Source of the DNA: Nostoc sp. UHCC 0870
Lineage (GTDB): Bacteria > Cyanobacteriota > Cyanobacteriia > Cyanobacteriales > Nostocaceae
DNA: 64,000 nucleotides
Assembly (NCBI RefSeq): GCF_022063185.1
Contig: NZ_CP091913.1
Location: 6,115,141 to 6,179,140 of the forward strand
Direction: 5' to 3'
In this document: one piece after another, positions 60,684 to 64,000 of the stretch
Numbering within the stretch: position 1 is the first letter of the stretch
Layout: each line of letters starts with the position of its first letter
The notes under the pieces: generated by a model
Databases searched by the model: none
Seen by the model: only the letters and a program-made list of their open reading frames with translations
What the model was told of the DNA's origin: nothing
Made by a program: the position numbers and the translations under genes

Positions 60684-61730
60684 ATGGGAACGATGCGATC
60701 GCTATTATCTGGGTATTACGGCAAAGGTAACGGTGGTGATGAAGCTTTATTAGCCACACTTCTGCAAATGCTACCATCTCATGTTACACCTGTGGTGCTT
60801 TCTGGTAATCCAGAGGAAACGCGCGATCGCTATAATGTGGAAGCGCACGATCGCATGGCTATTGTACCCGTACTCCAAGCTTTACGTTCCTGTGATGCTT
60901 TGATTTGGGGTGGTGGTAGTTTAATTCAGGATGTTACCAGCACCATCAGTCCTTTTTATTATGGGGGATTGATGGGGTTAGCGCAGAAAATGGGTTTGAA
61001 AACTATTGCTTGGGCGCAAGGTATTGGCCCTTTGGTACGTCCGCAAACGCGCTGGATGGCAAGGCAAAATTTTGCTGGTTGTACTAAAGTTAGTGTACGC
61101 GATCGCGCCAGTGCTGCTTTATTGTCTGATTGGCAAATTCCCCACATCCTTGCACCTGATCCGGTTTGGGCTTTAGCATCTAAGCCTTTACCAGAACTTG
61201 AGAATTTACCTACGCCTAGAGTAGCGGTGACTTTAAGACAGCATCCCCAATTAACTCCTACACGCCTCACTAATTTAACTCGTGCTTTGGTCGATTTCCA
61301 AAAAGCGACTCAGGCTTTCATTTTATTACTGCCATTCCAAAAAAGTGAGGATTTAGGAATTGCTCAAGCCATACAACCACACCTTGCAGATGTCAGCCAG
61401 ATTTTGTGTCTCGAAGATCCGCAGATATTAAAAGGTGTGTTTCGCGGTGTCGAGATGGCAATTGGAATGCGGCTACATAGTTTAATTATGGCTGCGGCGG
61501 AAGGATGTTGCTGTTTTGCTCTGAGTTATGATCCCAAAGTCAACCGCCTCATGGAAGATTTGACAATACCTGGTTGGGATTTGGCAACTTTACCAGATGA
61601 TCCCCATTTTATTAGTCAAACTTGGTTAGAACATTACACAAATAGTCAGCGAATTTCACCAGAAAAAATTCAATTTTTAATAGATGGTGCATTAACACAT
61701 CGTGATTTGTTGCACCAGGTTTTTACTTAG
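60684..61730 (+). CDS. csaB: Polysaccharide pyruvyl transferase CsaB
   Basis: 348 residues. SLLSGYYGKGNGGDEALLATLL is the N-terminal glycine loop, DALIWGGGSLIQDVTS the central motif, and MAIGMRLHSLIMAAAEGCCCFALSYDPKVNRL the C-terminal His block of CsaB. The family moves pyruvate from PEP onto a cell-wall or surface sugar; in Gram-positives this anchors SLH-domain proteins, and cyanobacteria keep it with SLH porins. The ATG at 60693 is a possible alternative start. Confidence 0.92.
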   Translation: MGTMRSLLSGYYGKGNGGDEALLATLLQMLPSHVTPVVLSGNPEETRDRYNVEAHDRMAIVPVLQALRSCDALIWGGGSLIQDVTSTISPFYYGGLMGLAQKMGLKTIAWAQGIGPLVRPQTRWMARQNFAGCTKVSVRDRASAALLSDWQIPHILAPDPVWALASKPLPELENLPTPRVAVTLRQHPQLTPTRLTNLTRALVDFQKATQAFILLLPFQKSEDLGIAQAIQPHLADVSQILCLEDPQILKGVFRGVEMAIGMRLHSLIMAAAEGCCCFALSYDPKVNRLMEDLTIPGWDLATLPDDPHFISQTWLEHYTNSQRISPEKIQFLIDGALTHRDLLHQVFT

Positions 61731-61873
61731 CACCGCTTTGGCTAAAATCTTTGTGAATTGAGGGGTGAAGTTTAAACGCAGAGGGGCGCGGAGGTAGGCG
61801 CGGAGGTACGCAGGGAATTAGCTACTAATTGATGAAATGCTGTACTTGGTAATTGTATTTTGGAAAAGTTTTA

Positions 61874-61915
61874 CTGGTGCGTAAAATGTCAGCCTTTCGC
61901 ATTTTACGCAACCAG
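61874..61915 (+). terminator. Long hairpin downstream of csaB
   Basis: ctggtgcgtaaaatg pairs with cattttacgcaaccag (one bulged base) across about 61874-61915. It lies in the gap between the convergent csaB and the next minus-strand gene, so it could stop transcription from both sides. Confidence 0.6.
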
Positions 61916-61934
61916 CGATAAACTTGGGCAATAT

Positions 61935-62153
61935 TTAATCAATTGTTATTGACTGAGGGCCAGTAGCTTTACCGTTATGAGCTTCCGTTGTTTGGGTAGA
62001 ATTACTGTTAGCACCTACTTGTTTATCTAACCAACTTTTAACGGGATCATCTGCAAGGTTGAGTCGCAGCACACCAGAGACAAACCCCCCAAAAAAGGAA
62101 GCTGGGTGTTGAACCAGTTGCTTGAATATTGGTGACAATTCATCTATGAACAT
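61935..62153 (-). CDS. Conserved cyanobacterial hypothetical protein
   Basis: 72 residues: MFIDELSPIFKQLVQHPASF, FGGFVSGVLRLNLADDPVKSW and a polar, Thr/Asn-rich end. The opening and the GGFVSGVxRLNLxDDPVKxWLD block are widely conserved in cyanobacteria as I recall, with no known function. The central part is a weak amphipathic or membrane-associated helix. Confidence 0.8.
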   Translation of the reverse strand: MFIDELSPIFKQLVQHPASFFGGFVSGVLRLNLADDPVKSWLDKQVGANSNSTQTTEAHNGKATGPQSITID

Positions 62154-62360
62154 TCAGACTCTCCTGCAATTTTTGCGAAAATTAGCATTTATTCACTAAT
62201 CGTAACGTGTAAATTTTGCTTTGTTTCAGAGCATCTTATGATTTGCTGAATAGTAAAGCTGATGTAAAGCTCCTACTCTGTCTTGAGTGTGCGGTAACGG
62301 CTGTGGGCGTGGTGGTTTCGGGGCTGTGGAACTTTGAGGAAGACTGTTCTAGTAAAGAAT

Positions 62361-62380
62361 AAGGAGCTAGAATGCTCCTT
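62361..62380 (-). terminator. Terminator behind the 62390 gene
   Basis: AAGGAGC 62361-62367 pairs with GCTCCTT 62374-62380. In the minus direction the stem is followed by a T-rich stretch (attcttt). It lies nine bases behind the stop of the hypothetical gene. Confidence 0.7.
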
Positions 62381-62389
62381 AAGGCTTAG

Positions 62390-62935
62390 TTATGGCTTAA
62401 TTCTTTCGTCATTTGGTGGCTCTAAAGATTTTTGTTCTGGGACAGGACGACTATCTCTTATTGATACATTCTGAGGAATAAGTTTTGACGACAGAAAAAT
62501 CAATAAAACGATAGCTGTTACCACAATTTCTACCCACAGCAAAATTTTATCCGCACGGTAAACCCCTCTTTTGGTGGCGGTTACACAATTCCTATTTTGC
62601 TCTAAATTTACCAAAACATCCTCGTTTCTAAACGCTTCTAAAACTTCTCTGTTCATTAAAGCTTTCAAGGTATCCGTTGGTAAGTATTGCTGAATTTCAA
62701 TTGTGTAATAAATAACGCCTTTTTCCCATCTTTTATCCGTAAGGGAATAAACGATTGCTTCTCTGGGTTTACGAAATAAGTAGGGGCGCATTTCTCCAAC
62801 CTCTAGTCCATTTAGATCAGTGTCGTCACTGTTTAACAGTCTCTTAATATACTCGTAGACAGATTTGAAATCGGGGTTTTGGTCAATTTGAGAAGATACA
62901 TTGACCTGGACGTTTGAATTTAACGATCTAGTCAT
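62390..62935 (-). CDS. Hypothetical protein with one membrane helix
   Basis: 181 residues. A soluble N-terminal domain contains EVGEMRPYLFRKPREAIVYSL and KRWEKGVIYYTIEIQQYLPTD. One membrane helix follows near 134-152 (LWVEIVVTAIVLLIFLSS), then a short charged tail. No family is recognised. It stands alone, facing the same way as its neighbours, with a terminator behind it. Confidence 0.7.
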   Translation of the reverse strand: MTRSLNSNVQVNVSSQIDQNPDFKSVYEYIKRLLNSDDTDLNGLEVGEMRPYLFRKPREAIVYSLTDKRWEKGVIYYTIEIQQYLPTDTLKALMNREVLEAFRNEDVLVNLEQNRNCVTATKRGVYRADKILLWVEIVVTAIVLLIFLSSKLIPQNVSIRDSRPVPEQKSLEPPNDERIKP

Positions 62936-63169
62936 ACAATGTTTGTGATTGATAATTTGCTGCTTAGATTTCTAGGCAGTATTTTTTTAGATGTGCCTAG
63001 AAGTGACTATATTGATTGAAAACTTCTTTGGCAAAGTTAAACAGTGTTGTGTACTCGCCACCACCTACGAAAAGTGCAAAGTCGAATTTCTTAGTGCAAT
63101 TTATCTTGTTGCTGCCGTGATTTGCACTCACGCTGATAGAAGTAAAGTTTCCTAGAGTGTACCTTTGAA

Positions 63170-63201
63170 AGCAGTGGCATAAAATTTGCATACCACTGCT
63201 A
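63170..63201 (-). terminator. Hairpin behind the ribonucleotide reductase gene
   Basis: agcagtgg and ccactgct enclose an AT-rich loop (cataaaatttgcata) about 10 bases downstream of the reductase stop. It is probably a terminator or 3' stabiliser. Confidence 0.55.
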
Positions 63202-63209
63202 GGGTTAGA

Positions 63210-64000
63210 TTAATTAGGACTTTGTTCAGGCATCATGCACTTATCAGAGTCACAGCCTGCGGGGCCGACTTCCATTAAATCGCCGAAGTCGTAGCGACTT
63301 AAAACAGTGTAGAAATCATCGGTTTTGCGGCGTGATGCTACTGCTTGCAACATCTGCTCATACTCCTGTTTGGAGATTGGCTCAAATGGCAAACGGGGAA
63401 AGGTTTGATGATCATCAAATCTAGCCAGTAGTGCCGCACTCATGTAACCTTCATCGTTGTGAATTGCTTCCCAAATGCGAGTTCCTAGAGTTTCTACTTC
63501 GTGTTCTCGCAACTCGATAGTTGCAGAGGTGTTGTGAGTGACGTAGAATTTCTGCACCTGCATATAGAAATCCATTTGGGCGATCGCATTAAATTTGCTG
63601 ATATCAATTACATCAGCACCAGGTAAATCAGCCCAAGATACAGCCACAGGGATTTCTACTAGCCATTCAGTCACCCGTGGATCAAACGGATCATCCAGTA
63701 AATTCCCCTTTTCATCTTTATCTGATTGGGAGGGAATGATACTGTAACCGTATTCCAGACAAGCTAAAGCCACTGGGTCATTTTTACGGCAAGTGATGCG
63801 GCGAATAAACCGTTGCGCTTTGGGGGGATGCCATCCGGGACTAGCACCAGTTAACAGCGATTTTGTGCCACTGGGTTGGACAGTTGTACAGCGATTTGGG
63901 CGTTTGATATTATGGCGATCGCAATAATCCCAAACCACACGCTGCACAATCTCTTTCCAATCAGTTAAGTATTTTGCTTCTTTGTATTTAAATTCCAATC
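63210..64000 (-). CDS. nrdJ: Adenosylcobalamin-dependent ribonucleotide reductase, C-terminal part (cut by window edge)
   Basis: About 260 C-terminal residues; the gene continues beyond 64000. The catalytic-barrel part includes the substrate loop TVQPSGTKSLLTGASPGWHP. The segments FYVTHNTSATIELREHE and the C-terminal redox pair in GCDSDKCMMPE agree with class II ribonucleoside-triphosphate reductase. The enzyme uses coenzyme B12 to make deoxynucleotides without oxygen or a small subunit. This gives the cell a need for the cobalamin made by the 34-42 kb genes. No intein is seen in the visible part. Confidence 0.88.
   Translation of the reverse strand, partial: LEFKYKEAKYLTDWKEIVQRVVWDYCDRHNIKRPNRCTTVQPSGTKSLLTGASPGWHPPKAQRFIRRITCRKNDPVALACLEYGYSIIPSQSDKDEKGNLLDDPFDPRVTEWLVEIPVAVSWADLPGADVIDISKFNAIAQMDFYMQVQKFYVTHNTSATIELREHEVETLGTRIWEAIHNDEGYMSAALLARFDDHQTFPRLPFEPISKQEYEQMLQAVASRRKTDDFYTVLSRYDFGDLMEVGPAGCDSDKCMMPEQSPN

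Noticed and set aside
62997..63191. 64-codon minus-strand frame behind nrdJ
   Set aside because: No ribosome site, it starts within the probable terminator hairpin, and its composition resembles no known protein. A remnant cannot be excluded.
1..64000. tRNA, rRNA and prophage genes
   Set aside because: I looked for tRNA cloverleaf and T-loop patterns, rRNA segments, integrases and phage structural genes and found none I could support.

Overview
The window looks like chromosomal DNA from a filamentous, probably heterocyst-forming cyanobacterium of the Nostoc/Anabaena/Trichormus group. Four signs point there. HIP1 octamers (GCGATCGC) are very frequent. Short heptanucleotide tandem repeats (acgaatt, gacaggt, gagtgct, gggtata types) fill many gaps. 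A PetL-type cytochrome b6f peptide and DUF4327, DUF2499 and DUF3593 proteins are present. The N-acylglucosamine 2-epimerase resembles the Anabaena enzyme. This placement is inference; no ribosomal RNA or tRNA gene was seen.

Layout. 0-6 kb: a cut-off sugar:cation symporter, a phosphoribosyltransferase, a complete IS200/IS605 element with divergent tnpA and tnpB, an auxin-efflux-type carrier, a VanY-like carboxypeptidase and a decayed IS630 copy. 6-15 kb: a MalK-type ATPase, an FAD monooxygenase, a single-stranded DNA-binding protein, a structured HEARO-like RNA element that runs into the start codon of a double-NBD peptide ABC ATPase, a class II aldolase, a truncated WD40 protein and a broken VapBC locus. 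15-24 kb: glycosyltransferases, a PIG-L deacetylase, an epimerase and small membrane proteins. 24-34 kb: a CheR-PAS protein overlapping a hybrid histidine kinase, small conserved proteins, a 5'-truncated tnpB, PEP synthase and a universal stress protein. 34-42 kb: cobalamin synthesis genes (cobL opposite a cobalamin riboswitch followed by a cobG-cobH fusion, cobI, and a cbiG-cobJ fusion) interrupted by a Panacea/RelE-like toxin-antitoxin pair. 42.7-50.6 kb: the most interesting block. It holds a 55-residue double-glycine peptide precursor with a CWC core and a TPR protein on the + strand. Opposite them lies an export operon (CNB-C39-ABC transporter, HlyD adaptor, parvulin-like protein), next to a solitary IS630-type HTH protein. 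52-64 kb: housekeeping genes (lipid kinase, ExoD, aroB, petL, bioB, hisA, csaB), three Uma2 proteins over the whole window, and the C-terminal part of a B12-dependent ribonucleotide reductase.

How parts work together. The cobalamin genes probably feed, among others, the B12-dependent reductase at the right edge, and the riboswitch would shut them off when cobalamin is plentiful. The C39 transporter, HlyD and parvulin-like protein probably cut and export the CWC peptide. Repeats are active editors here. Several gene ends and stop codons lie inside tandem repeats or MITE ends, low-complexity insertions sit in frame in PEP synthase and CobGH, and an RNA element supplies the start codon of an ABC transporter gene.
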